The position numbers were made by a program, and so were the translations under genes. A stretch of 64,000 nucleotides of DNA. Source: Rheinheimera mesophila (GTDB lineage Bacteria; Pseudomonadota; Gammaproteobacteria; Enterobacterales; Alteromonadaceae). Under the pieces are notes generated by a model, which made no database searches, was not told the DNA's origin, and worked only from the letters and a program-made list of their open reading frames with translations. The stretch covers positions 1 through 64,000 of the forward strand of contig NZ_LAVS01000008.1 of assembly GCF_000986865.1 (NCBI RefSeq). The letters are read 5' to 3'. The first letter of the stretch is position 1; each line of letters starts with the position of its first letter. Shown here one piece after another: positions 51,109 to 60,252 of the stretch.

Positions 51109-53565
51109 TTATCTTTTGCTATCAACACTCATATGAGGGGCAGAACCAAGGTTCTGCCCCCGCCACATTCCTTTCGGGAAATGCTCTTCTAAAAAGCCTG
51201 CAAGTTCGGCTTGTGGCACGGGTCGGGCGATCAGATACCCCTGAGCGATGTCACAGCCTTGTTGGCGCAGCAACTCCAGTTGCTCGCGGGTTTCCACCCC
51301 TTCAGCCACAACCTGCAACTGCAGCTTTTGCACCATAGCTATGGTCGAGGCGATGATTTGGAAATCGGCGGCATTCTCCAACATACCGGACAAAAAGCTT
51401 TTATCGATTTTAATGCAGTCCATCGGCATTTTTTTCAGATAACTTAACGACGAATAACCTGTGCCAAAATCATCAATCGCAAAATGAATACCCATGGCTT
51501 TAATTTGCGGCATGATGGTTAGCATAGTCTCAATACTTTGCACTAAAGTGCGCTCTGTCAGCTCCAGTTCAAAATAGGACCCCTGCAACTCATATTTGTC
51601 CAATAGCCGTTTTAAGGTTGGGATCAGATCGGGGTCAACAAACTGCTCAGCCGATAAATTAATAGCTATACGGAAATGATGCCAACCGCTGTGCAATAAG
51701 CTCAGACACTGCTGCATGCACTGCTCAATAATCCAGTAACCCAAGGGCACTATTTGTCTGGACTGCTCCAGTACAGGGATAAACTCATCAGGCGGAACCA
51801 TACCCCGCACCGGATGACGCCAGCGGATCAACGCCTCAAAGCCATATAAAGCGCCCGTTGCTATCGTCATTTGCGGCTGGAAGCTGATACTGAATTGGTT
51901 AAGTTGCAGCGCTTGTTTTAAATCCTGCTCCAGTAACACCCGTTGTTGCACACGCTGGTACATATCAAGGTTATAGGCCTGGGCCCCATTGCCACCATTG
52001 AGTTTAACTTCATGCATGGCCAAATCAGCCTGACGTATTAAATCATCAGAAATCACCGATCCATCAATACTCATGGTTAAACCTATGCTGGCGGTCATCA
52101 CAAAGTTTTGCTGATCAATGGTCAAAGGCTGTTGAATACGCTGCAGAATTTGGCTGGCCAGATGAAACGGCGTGTCGACATCCGTTAACTGTGGCAGCAC
52201 AAAAACAAATTCATCTCCGCCAAAACGGCATAACAGATCATTAGCTCTGCAGCAGTCTTTCAACCTTAACGCCACCAGTTTTAACAGCTTATCGCCATAG
52301 GCATGGCCTAAGCTGTCGTTAATACGTTTAAAGTCATCTAAATCGACAAAAAGCACCGCCAGAAACTTTTTCTCTGTGCTTTGACTGCTGAGCATCCGTT
52401 CCAACTGATACTGCAACATATTCCGGTTTGGTAAAGTGGTCAGCAAATCATACATCGCCACTTTTTCAAGTTCATGGGTATGCTGCTCAACTTTATGGTT
52501 CAGTTGTTCTAGCTCAACACTCAGCTCTTCAGCAGCCTGGCGCAATAAATCCACTTCGTCCGGCCATAAGCTGCGCTGAAAATGACTTTGCTGACGAAAG
52601 CCTGCATATTGTTTTTGCGAAAGCAAAGGCAAAGCTTGAGTCAAAGTTTTTAGCCTCAGACTGATCCGCCGCATGATCAGATACACCAATATCACCATAC
52701 AGCCAAACAGGATCACTGAAGTCACCAGCAACTGACGACGATAGCCGTTATTGGTGTCGACAAACTCACTGATGTTGTCAACCACAGTCAGGTACATGCC
52801 CTTACTTTGCATTTCAAATGCAGAGATCAGATACTCCTGCCCGTTGTATTGCAGCTCCAGCCCTTTGGTTAAGGCCAAATCAGCCTCCAGATCAGAGACT
52901 TTTTGCAGCAGTGCTTTGACTAACTCCGGGTTTGAGCTGGAAATTAACTCACGCCTGATTGCCCCCGACGCCGCTCTGCTGGCGCGGATCAGCGCCACGT
53001 CTGAGTTTAAGCTCTGATGCAACGCCGACAAAATATCAACCAAGGTGGTGGTGACTGTCATCACCGCCACTTCGCCTGCGCTATTTAATACAGGTAAACT
53101 CAGTTGTTTGACACAAAACTGCACGCACAAATTGGCCGTCAGAGGACTTTGTTGTTTCAGTACTTTTTGTACCAGTTCGGCTGAAAAATAAGGTGTTTGC
53201 TGACCGCTACTGAACAGCAATTGCATTGAACTGTCATGGAGCCAGATTTGCTCAATATTCAGGTGCAATTGCATATTGGCGCTTTGTTCGGCCAAACGCT
53301 GCACAAAAGAGGAAAAATCGGCTTGCTGGCTTAGCTTGACCAGATCAGAAAAACTCTCCAGCCAAACCCTCAACTGCTGCTCTATAATGGCGTTTTGCTG
53401 CAAATACTGTTGTCTGGCCGACTCGCGTTTGACTTGCTGTTGCCGATCAAATTCTTCGCTCATCCGCATCAGACCGAGACTGGTTTGCAGTACGGTCATA
53501 CACAACAGAGCGCTGATGGTCGCCAGCAAAATTTTCCAGGGTAAACGAAACACAAAAGGCCGCAT
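51109..53565 (-). CDS. Membrane GGDEF-EAL protein (c-di-GMP turnover)
   Basis: 818 aa. TM1 (about 9-28), a periplasmic sensor region (about 30-275), TM2 (about 278-298), a short HAMP-like and coiled-coil segment, a GGDEF domain (RAND inhibitory site, then FGGDEF at about 448-453) and an EAL domain (EALIRW at about 577; DDFGTGYSSLSYL; IDKSF). Both catalytic signatures are intact. The start at 53565 lies 5 nt after the barrel gene stop, suggesting coupling. The last residues are encoded by a 24-bp palindrome (51137-51160), giving a short non-conserved tail. Confidence 0.9.
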   Translation of the reverse strand: MRPFVFRLPWKILLATISALLCMTVLQTSLGLMRMSEEFDRQQQVKRESARQQYLQQNAIIEQQLRVWLESFSDLVKLSQQADFSSFVQRLAEQSANMQLHLNIEQIWLHDSSMQLLFSSGQQTPYFSAELVQKVLKQQSPLTANLCVQFCVKQLSLPVLNSAGEVAVMTVTTTLVDILSALHQSLNSDVALIRASRAASGAIRRELISSSNPELVKALLQKVSDLEADLALTKGLELQYNGQEYLISAFEMQSKGMYLTVVDNISEFVDTNNGYRRQLLVTSVILFGCMVILVYLIMRRISLRLKTLTQALPLLSQKQYAGFRQQSHFQRSLWPDEVDLLRQAAEELSVELEQLNHKVEQHTHELEKVAMYDLLTTLPNRNMLQYQLERMLSSQSTEKKFLAVLFVDLDDFKRINDSLGHAYGDKLLKLVALRLKDCCRANDLLCRFGGDEFVFVLPQLTDVDTPFHLASQILQRIQQPLTIDQQNFVMTASIGLTMSIDGSVISDDLIRQADLAMHEVKLNGGNGAQAYNLDMYQRVQQRVLLEQDLKQALQLNQFSISFQPQMTIATGALYGFEALIRWRHPVRGMVPPDEFIPVLEQSRQIVPLGYWIIEQCMQQCLSLLHSGWHHFRIAINLSAEQFVDPDLIPTLKRLLDKYELQGSYFELELTERTLVQSIETMLTIMPQIKAMGIHFAIDDFGTGYSSLSYLKKMPMDCIKIDKSFLSGMLENAADFQIIASTIAMVQKLQLQVVAEGVETREQLELLRQQGCDIAQGYLIARPVPQAELAGFLEEHFPKGMWRGQNLGSAPHMSVDSKR
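51137..51160. repeat. Perfect 24-bp palindrome at the 3' end of the GGDEF-EAL gene
   Basis: An 11-bp stem GGGGCAGAACC with an AA loop, inside the last codons of the coding sequence (read as GQNLGSAP). Same stem-AA-stem design as 30032-30053. Confidence 0.6.
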
Positions 53566-53570
53566 AAAAA

Positions 53571-54785
53571 TTAAAACCAGTACATCAGTTGCATCGCCCA
53601 CATTTGCCAGTATTCAGAGGTGTTGTATTGCAGATCGGGCATCACAGGATAGGCGAGACGGGCGGTGCCTTTGACCCAGTGGTGTTCCATAGTTAAACGA
53701 AGATTATCTTTAAAATCATAGGTCAAGCCTAAAGTCAGATCATCCTGGTAAGCAAAATAAGCAGGCACCAAACCGCCGGTACTCGCAGAGAACTGACGAC
53801 CACTACGGTCGTCTTTATCCAAATCAAATAAATCTATGCCCAGCAATGCCCAGGTTCTGGGTAACAGATTGTAGCGACCTTGCAGGTACCAGCCCTGACT
53901 AAAACTGTTACGTGTAAAACCCGGAGCATAAAAATCACGGATATCCAGTCGTTCCTGCACCCATTCGCTGCTTAGCTCCCAATACTCTGCTGCATACCGG
54001 CCATTGAACATCACCCTTTGCACCGTCATAGCACCATCGCTGTAATAATCCTGCTCAGCTTTTTCATAGGTAAAATCTGAATCGAGCAACGAGATACCAA
54101 GCTGCCAGGCCGATTGGTCCGGACGCCAGAATAAACTCGCCTGATGCACATAGTCTTGTTCCGCATCCCCTTGCGCCAGTTGACTCAGCAGAATTTGGCT
54201 TTGCTCTTTGCTTAAGTTGGTGGCTCCCCAACTCCAATTCAGTTCCACTTCACCCAGGCTGGTGGTACGAGTCACTTTAAAAGCCAAACCGTCACTACCC
54301 ACGGCAATATCACGGAAGGAATCAAAATAAACAGATTGTGGTAACACGATCGCATTGCGGGTAAAAGGCACATCGCGGGTTGCGGAGTAAAGCCAGTGCT
54401 GATTTTTAAAACGACCGACAAACATATCCAGTCGCCAATCAAAATCGCTGTGCAAGGTCCAATCTAAAAACAGGTAATCCAGCCGGGTCCCTTTGGTATA
54501 CCGCCGGCCACCATCCAAATACACCACCTGACCTGCCAATCGTAAACGATCCGACAAAGCCCAGGACATATTGACGCCAATGTCGGTCAGTTCAGCGGAG
54601 ATACTGTCATCCAGATTGACAAAGTTGGTTTCAGGAGCCTGGATCAGGCCCTGTGAAATAAAACCATGCCAACGCACTTTATCTGTTGCAAGTCCTTCTG
54701 CCTGCGCCTGTACGACAGAGCCCAGCAGCAGTACAAGACATAGCTTACTGCGTAACACGAATGACTTTAAGCTTGGATAGTTCAT
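53571..54785 (-). CDS. Outer-membrane beta-barrel protein, phosphate-selective-porin-like
   Basis: About 404 aa. A signal peptide (SKLCLVLLLGSVVQAQA) precedes alternating barrel strands with many Trp/Tyr residues (RWHGFISQGLIQ, LRLAGQVVYLDGGRRYTKGT, DFDWRLDMFVGRFKNQHWLY) and an aromatic end (MQLMYWF). It is the middle gene of an apparent operon with a PstS-like protein and a GGDEF-EAL protein. Its start region overlaps the upstream gene by about 41 nt in another frame; a GTG nearer the signal core would reduce the overlap. Confidence 0.75.
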   Translation of the reverse strand: MNYPSLKSFVLRSKLCLVLLLGSVVQAQAEGLATDKVRWHGFISQGLIQAPETNFVNLDDSISAELTDIGVNMSWALSDRLRLAGQVVYLDGGRRYTKGTRLDYLFLDWTLHSDFDWRLDMFVGRFKNQHWLYSATRDVPFTRNAIVLPQSVYFDSFRDIAVGSDGLAFKVTRTTSLGEVELNWSWGATNLSKEQSQILLSQLAQGDAEQDYVHQASLFWRPDQSAWQLGISLLDSDFTYEKAEQDYYSDGAMTVQRVMFNGRYAAEYWELSSEWVQERLDIRDFYAPGFTRNSFSQGWYLQGRYNLLPRTWALLGIDLFDLDKDDRSGRQFSASTGGLVPAYFAYQDDLTLGLTYDFKDNLRLTMEHHWVKGTARLAYPVMPDLQYNTSEYWQMWAMQLMYWF

Positions 54786-55155
54786 CTGAATTCTCGATAT
54801 AACCGATTGCACCTTCGGTAGTAGCTACCATTTCGCGCATCTGCTGCTCAGAGGTCAATACAACGGGTGCAGCCCCTAAACCTGAATATGTTATTTTTTG
54901 CCAGATCCTGTCCAATTGGTACGGAAACATCTGTAGTTTTTCTTTGGTAAAGGTCTGATGTATCGGGTTTTTCGCTGGCAACACAAAGACCCGGACCGCA
55001 GTGCCATCGGGCCAGTTTTGCTGCCGCATGGAATAGATACCGCGCAGCTGAGTCACGGTTAGCTGGTCCATAGGCACGGCGGGATGAGTTACCACTTCTG
55101 TTGCTAAGGCACAACCAGTCCAAAGCACAGCAGCAGCAACAAGTTTGATCTTCAC
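54745..55155 (-). CDS. Small PstS-like substrate-binding protein
   Basis: 136 aa. A signal peptide (VKIKLVAAAVLWTGCALA) and one short phosphate-binding-like domain: PAVPMDQLTVTQLRGIYSMR, NWPDGTAVRVFVLP, and EGAIGYIENSDE are the landmarks of PstS-like proteins. It lacks a second lobe and has no ABC partner. The start is taken at a GTG at 55155, since residues before it do not fit a signal peptide. It is first in the operon with the barrel and GGDEF-EAL genes, so a sensory role is likely (inference). Confidence 0.75.
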   Translation of the reverse strand: MKIKLVAAAVLWTGCALATEVVTHPAVPMDQLTVTQLRGIYSMRQQNWPDGTAVRVFVLPAKNPIHQTFTKEKLQMFPYQLDRIWQKITYSGLGAAPVVLTSEQQMREMVATTEGAIGYIENSDELSKLKVIRVTQ

Positions 55156-55622
55156 GTCTTTGTTGATCCTCAGGGCTAAAAAATGCAGAACAGCCGAAAA
55201 GCCTGCTGAAACGGGCACACAGCAGGCGCTGGATATCCGCGCTCAGTATAGTAGCAGCGCCTGAAATTGTATTGTAACCTTGAAAAAAAAGTAGTGTTTT
55301 CAGTGGAATGAGAATAAAGACAACGTCTTTTTACCTTTATATGAGACAAAAAACAGTCTTTTTTTTGACACCAGCAGTGATACCCCAGGTTACACAGCAT
55401 CTGCGCTGAGCTGCAGAACATAAGGATAAAATGAATAAAAAAGGGCCCTTACAAGGGCCCGGAAATCACCAGGAACAGTGATGCATGCAACAAGTTTAAG
55501 CCCGACCAGCATGCAGATCTAAGTTGACAAAACTGTGACAACAGCGCGAAGCTTTGATGAACACAGGCGATTCGCCAGGCTGTGCAAGCAGCCGCACTTT
55601 GCCAAAGTCCGGGGCTGCAGCG
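55156..55622. other. Intergenic region between PstS-like operon and DJ-1 gene
   Basis: 467 bp. It contains the upstream region of the PstS-like operon (right of 55156) and the terminator of the DJ-1 gene (55436-55460). No further gene seen. Confidence 0.5.
55436..55460 (-). terminator. Rho-independent terminator of the DJ-1/PfpI gene
   Basis: Minus strand: GGGCCCTT/AAGGGCCC stem followed by a run of six T. It lies about 160 nt past the stop of the gene at 55623. Confidence 0.8.
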
Positions 55623-56378
55623 TTATTTCGCCTTTAACAAACTGACCATAGCCTGGCCTACAGCAGCGGCAGATTGTGGGTTCTGACCTGTCACCAGTCG
55701 TTGATCCACCACGACTTTGGCTTGCCAGTTGGCTGCGGCATTGAAATGAGCACCACGTTGTACCAATTGGTCCTGCAAAGAGAAGGGGACGACTTGAGTC
55801 AGTTTCACCTGCTCCTCCTCAGCGTTAGTAAAACCTGTGACTTGTTTACCCGCGATCAGGTAGCGTCCATCCGCCAGTTTGATATTCAATAAAGCGGCTG
55901 GACCGTGACAGACTGCGGCCACTATGCCGTTGTTTTGATAGATATCGGCCGCGAATTGCTGCAACACTTTGTCTTGCGGAAAATCCCACATAGTGCCATG
56001 ACCACCGGCGAACAATACCGCTTTGTACTCTGAGGCAGTTAAATCAGCCAGTTTCAGCGTCTGCTGCAGCTTGGTATTGTGTTGGTTGTTGGCCATAAAC
56101 CACTGATTGGTTGCATCTGCTTCTGCCAGGCTTCGCTCATCCACAGGAGCTTTGCCACCCGCAATGCTGGCAATATCCACCTCAATACCTGCATCTACCA
56201 GTTCTTTATAGGGGTGTGTGACCTCCCCCATCCAGTAACCGGTTTTTTCACCGGTCGTGCCCATTTGACTGTGACTGGTGACCACTATCAGTACTTTTTC
56301 CGCGGCCATAGTGAAGCTGCTGCCTAGTGCCAGAGCGGCTGCCAGTCCCAGTTGTATCATGCGTGTTGATAATCTCAT
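55623..56378 (-). CDS. Exported DJ-1/PfpI family protein
   Basis: 251 aa with a signal peptide (MRLSTRMIQLGLAAALALG, cleavage near TMAA). The DJ-1/PfpI core has the nucleophile cysteine in IVAAVCHGPAALL (about residue 157) and GGHGTMWDF. It resembles Hsp31/glyoxalase III-type proteins (SHSQMGTTGEKTGYWMGEV), but secreted. It is divergent from the LysR regulator at 56486, which probably controls it. Confidence 0.88.
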   Translation of the reverse strand: MRLSTRMIQLGLAAALALGSSFTMAAEKVLIVVTSHSQMGTTGEKTGYWMGEVTHPYKELVDAGIEVDIASIAGGKAPVDERSLAEADATNQWFMANNQHNTKLQQTLKLADLTASEYKAVLFAGGHGTMWDFPQDKVLQQFAADIYQNNGIVAAVCHGPAALLNIKLADGRYLIAGKQVTGFTNAEEEQVKLTQVVPFSLQDQLVQRGAHFNAAANWQAKVVVDQRLVTGQNPQSAAAVGQAMVSLLKAK

Positions 56379-56485
56379 AAGTTCACCTCTTTGCTATAAC
56401 TTGGGTTGTCGATTGGATGGTACTTAGTGTGCAGCAGAGCTAAACTACAAAGAAGTGAATTGATTTAATAGTAGTTATTCGAATT

Positions 56486-57421
56486 ATGAATATTAAGAAT
56501 AAAGATCTGAATTTATTACTGCTGTTTAAAGTGCTGTATGAAGAGCTGAATGTCAGCTCAGCAGCGACCCGATTGAATCTGAGTCAGCCAGCGCTGAGTC
56601 ATAAGCTAAATAAATTACGTCATGAATTTGCTGATCCATTGTTTGTCCGGGCCGCCAGAGGTTTAACACCAACCCCCAAAGCCATCAGTATTTCGACTGA
56701 TATTCTGCACCTGGTGTCCTCGCTGGAGGGGTTTTATCAGCATCAGAGCGGGACTGACTTTTTAGCTCAGGCAGACCGACTGGTTATTTATAGTACGGAT
56801 TACATTGAAAGTTTGTTGCTACCCAATTTACTCGCTGTGCTGACAGAGCAAGCACCGCAGGTGCAACTGGTGATGCGCCATACCCAGGGAACTTTGCCAA
56901 AACAACAGCTAGAACGTGGCGATTGTGATCTGGCGATCGCAGGCTTTTACCGGGATTTGCCGGAGAGTTTTTATCAGCAAAAACTGCAGACGGAAGACTT
57001 TGTGGTGGTGTTGCGTTCCCAACATCCGCTGGCACAACAACAGCTCAATCTGGACAACTATTGCAAGGCTCGTCATATAGTGACGACCTTGACCGGGGAC
57101 CTGGATGGGCTGGTGGATCAGGAGTTGGCCAAATCAGGTTTAAAACGTCAGGTTTGTGCCGGACTTTCCGGATTTTTAGCACCGGCTCAGGTGCTAGCGG
57201 GCAACGACCTGCTGCTGACCTGTTTGAAATCAGTGGCAGATATAGCGCAAAAGGCTAACCCTGAATTACTGATCAAGGCTTGCCCTGTTCGATTGCCTGC
57301 AGTACAAATCAGCCAGGTCTGGCATTCCAGAACTCAGGACGATCCGCTAAGACGCTGGTTACGCCAGCAGATCCATCAGCTATTGACCGATAGTCTAACG
57401 CGCACACCAACAGCTTCTTGA
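56486..57421 (+). CDS. LysR-type transcriptional regulator
   Basis: 311 aa. N-terminal winged helix-turn-helix (LLLFKVLYEELNVSSAATRL, NLSQPALSHKLNKLRHEFAD) and a C-terminal LysR substrate-binding domain (from about 90: QADRLVIYSTDYIESLLLPN). It lies 107 nt from the divergent DJ-1 gene, the classical LysR-target arrangement. The effector is unknown. Confidence 0.92.
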   Translation: MNIKNKDLNLLLLFKVLYEELNVSSAATRLNLSQPALSHKLNKLRHEFADPLFVRAARGLTPTPKAISISTDILHLVSSLEGFYQHQSGTDFLAQADRLVIYSTDYIESLLLPNLLAVLTEQAPQVQLVMRHTQGTLPKQQLERGDCDLAIAGFYRDLPESFYQQKLQTEDFVVVLRSQHPLAQQQLNLDNYCKARHIVTTLTGDLDGLVDQELAKSGLKRQVCAGLSGFLAPAQVLAGNDLLLTCLKSVADIAQKANPELLIKACPVRLPAVQISQVWHSRTQDDPLRRWLRQQIHQLLTDSLTRTPTAS

Positions 57422-57584
57422 ACAACACCGTCGAATATGAAGTGCTCCCATCGGCTTATCGGCAGTAAAATATCTTGCAAGCCACTAATACCTGGGACGA
57501 TGCTGTATAAAAAAGGACAAAAAGATGACTAGCCTTGTGATATGGATCCAGGCTTGATACGTACAAAAAATAAAAGGAGTCGTT

Positions 57585-58106
57585 ATGCGTTATGTCCTCG
57601 CCCTGATCGCAGCATTACTGAGCAGTTCATGCACCCAAATCCCAGCCGGGGTGACACCTGTCAGCCCCTTTAATCTGAATAACTACCTCGGAGAGTGGCA
57701 TGAAATAGCCAGGCTGGATCACAGCTTCGAACGTGGACTGACGGAAGTGACAGCCAATTACAGCTTACGTGACGATGGCGGAGTGAAAGTGATCAACAGA
57801 GGCTACAACGCAAAAGACGATCAGTGGCAAGAAGCGGAAGGCAAAGCCTATTTTGTCGCAGACAGCAACACAGGTCGCCTGAAGGTGTCTTTTTTTGGTC
57901 CTTTCTACGGTGCTTACAACATTGCCAAACTAGAGGCTGATTACAGCATGGCACTGGTCATTGGCCCCTCCCTGGAGTACGCCTGGTTGCTTTCACGTAG
58001 CCCAACGCCAGCAGCAGAGTTGTGCCAGCTTTACTTCAGCAGCGCCGAATCTATCGGCATTGAGCCCAGCGCCTGGATTCAAATCCGTAGCTGCACAACT
58101 AACTGA
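57585..58106 (+). CDS. blc: Outer-membrane lipocalin (Blc-like lipoprotein)
   Basis: 173 aa. Lipobox LLSSSCTQ and the lipocalin signature NNYLGEWHEIARLDHSFERGL, followed by barrel strands (VKVSFFGPFYGAYNIAKLE, YAWLLSRSPTP). Blc binds lysophospholipids at the outer membrane. AAAGGAG precedes the ATG. Confidence 0.93.
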   Translation: MRYVLALIAALLSSSCTQIPAGVTPVSPFNLNNYLGEWHEIARLDHSFERGLTEVTANYSLRDDGGVKVINRGYNAKDDQWQEAEGKAYFVADSNTGRLKVSFFGPFYGAYNIAKLEADYSMALVIGPSLEYAWLLSRSPTPAAELCQLYFSSAESIGIEPSAWIQIRSCTTN

Positions 58107-58246
58107 TGCATCGCGATAACCTGTAATGAGAATAAGACAAACACACCAACGTCTATGGCCTTAGCTGCATTAACTTGAGTGCGGTAGCTTTGTTTCGAAG
58201 ACAAAGTACAGCCTGAATACCTAAAAAAACAGAAGAGCAGTAATAA

Positions 58247-58274
58247 CAAAAACAGCGGGCTCGCCCGCTGTTTT
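58247..58274. terminator. Bidirectional terminator between blc and cstA-like gene
   Basis: Stem AACAGCGGGC/GCCCGCTGTT with a TC..CG turn and T-rich flanks on both strands, between the converging genes. Confidence 0.85.
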
Positions 58275-58293
58275 CTCATTCAAAGAAGCCAAC

Positions 58294-59757
58294 TTAAGCT
58301 GCTGGCGCAGCACGTTTATGATCAGCCATGACCAGCCCAATCAAGCCGGCAACAGCCACCAGCACCCCAATAGGCTTACTGTAGTCCATAGGTAAGTTCA
58401 AACCTATACCAGCAGTGGCAATATAAGCCACCGTCATACTGGTGCCTATCACAGCAGGAACACTGACAATCCAGTGGAAGGTACCACGGTCAAACAAGTA
58501 CTTAGTGGCCAGCCACAATACGCTGGTGGATAACAACATATTAGAAAACGCGAAATAGCGCCAAATCAGTGAAAAGTCCAATAAGGTCATCAGGTAAGCA
58601 ATGGCCAGAATAGGCACAGACAACAACAGTCTGTTGCGCAGACTTTGTGGAATATTAAACGCATCCACTATGGTTAAACGCAGCGAGCGAAAGGCGGTAT
58701 CGCCTGAAGTAATAGGGAATACAGCCACCGCCAGTATCGCCATTACACCACCAAACACGCCCAGATAGCTGGTGGCTATGTGATTGACCACTAAACCCGG
58801 ACCACCTTGAGCCAGCATAGCTTTTAACTCCACATAACCGCCAGGAAAAGCGGCAATACCAGCCAAAGCCCAAACACAAGCCACTATGCCTTCACAGACC
58901 ATAGCGCCGTAATACACAGGCCGGACGTATTTTTCATTGGTTAAACAACGGGCAATAATAGGTGCCTGAGTGGAGTGAAAACCACTGATAGCACCACAGG
59001 TAATAGTTAAAAACAGCAAAGGCCAGATGGGGGCACCATCCGGGTTGGGCGTTAAAAAATCATGCTCATGGTGGCCTTCAAAATAAGCAAAAACATCAGT
59101 GACCGCAGGTAAATGTGGTGCTTCCATCAACAAAGCAGCCGCTATTAAAGTCGTCATCACGATCATCAACAGGCCAAAAGCCGGGTACAACTTGGTGATG
59201 ATTTTATCGATAGGCAGCAAAGTGGCAAGGAAGTAATACAGCAGGATCACCAGCACCCAAAAGGTATTACCGGCTAAAAAAGTGCCTTCAAAGTAAGACA
59301 AATTACTCAAGAGCCCGGCCGGGCTCATAATAAAAACCACACCAACAAAAAACAGCAACATGGCGGTAAACACCAGCATAAAGCCTTTAAATACAATGTT
59401 GTAATAATGGCCGGCTATTTCGGGTAAACTTTTACCATCTTCCTTGATGCTCATCACACCAGAGAAATAGTCGTGTACAGCACCACCAATAATGTTGCCA
59501 ATCACAATCCAAACCAAAGCCACAGGACCATACACAGCACCGAGGATAGGTCCAAAAATAGGCCCCACCCCTGCAACGTTTAAAAACTGAATTAAAAAGG
59601 CTTTTACCGGGCTAATTGCCACATAGTCGACACCTTCGTTAAAACGTTCCTGAGGTGTGGCAGCTTTGGGATCAATGCCCGCCTGTTTTTCAACAAAAGG
59701 GCTATAGAATTTATAACCAAGAATAAGTATGGCAATACTGACAAAAAAGATAAGCAT
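58294..59757 (-). CDS. CstA-family carbon starvation / pyruvate transporter
   Basis: 487 aa, about 12 membrane segments. CstA motifs: GPIFGPILGAVYGPVALVWIVIG, GAVHDYFSGVMSIKEDGKSLPEI, ISGFHSTQAPIIARCLTNEK, and SGDTAFRSLRLTI. It is shorter than E. coli CstA (about 700 aa) and matches the short class of the family. The likely substrate is pyruvate or peptides. Well separated from its neighbours. Confidence 0.9.
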   Translation of the reverse strand: MLIFFVSIAILILGYKFYSPFVEKQAGIDPKAATPQERFNEGVDYVAISPVKAFLIQFLNVAGVGPIFGPILGAVYGPVALVWIVIGNIIGGAVHDYFSGVMSIKEDGKSLPEIAGHYYNIVFKGFMLVFTAMLLFFVGVVFIMSPAGLLSNLSYFEGTFLAGNTFWVLVILLYYFLATLLPIDKIITKLYPAFGLLMIVMTTLIAAALLMEAPHLPAVTDVFAYFEGHHEHDFLTPNPDGAPIWPLLFLTITCGAISGFHSTQAPIIARCLTNEKYVRPVYYGAMVCEGIVACVWALAGIAAFPGGYVELKAMLAQGGPGLVVNHIATSYLGVFGGVMAILAVAVFPITSGDTAFRSLRLTIVDAFNIPQSLRNRLLLSVPILAIAYLMTLLDFSLIWRYFAFSNMLLSTSVLWLATKYLFDRGTFHWIVSVPAVIGTSMTVAYIATAGIGLNLPMDYSKPIGVLVAVAGLIGLVMADHKRAAPAA

Positions 59758-60252
59758 AGGGCTGGATTCCTTGTTTCTTACAGGCTTTTTCAGCGCCGTC
59801 GATGCGGCAGCATTTTATGAGTCATTTCACCATAACATGCGCACAGGCGATTGGACATTAGCAGATGGTCGATAGTCTGACCCAAGCCAGTCAACCAAGG
59901 GCAAGCCGGACACTATGTCCGCATCTGGCTCCAACCGCTTCAATTGGCATCGAGCAAACTGAAAATTACTTATGCAGTTGCGTCAGTTGAGAATAGGCTT
60001 CAGGCTTGGTTTCGAGCTCCTGCAGTTGCTACTGCCATACTGGTTTTGACAACCAATGTTACACTCCCCCAAGTTACATCCCTTGACGGAAATATTGGAA
60101 ATCAGAGACAACAGTCTAAGGTCCGAATCATGACAGCTTCAGGTCAGCATAAAAATTGAACTGACTTGTCATAAAAAAATCCGGCCTTTAAGCCGGATCT
60201 GCAAAAAAGAATCGGACTAACAAACTGAATCCGATCCAACGAATTTGTGCGT
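59758..60252. other. Intergenic region between cstA-like and RDD genes
   Basis: 495 bp. It contains the upstream region of the cstA-like gene and a terminator at 60173-60198. A 71-codon open frame at 59944-60159 on the plus strand has no ribosome site and no family resemblance I can see; it may be chance or a remnant. Confidence 0.45.
60173..60198 (-). terminator. Rho-independent terminator of the RDD gene
   Basis: Minus strand: stem ATCCGGC/GCCGGAT with a 6-nt loop followed by seven T, about 55 nt past the RDD stop. Confidence 0.85.

Noticed and set aside
59944-60159. 71-codon plus-strand open frame as a gene
   Set aside because: No ribosome site, no recognisable family and unusual composition; not enough support.
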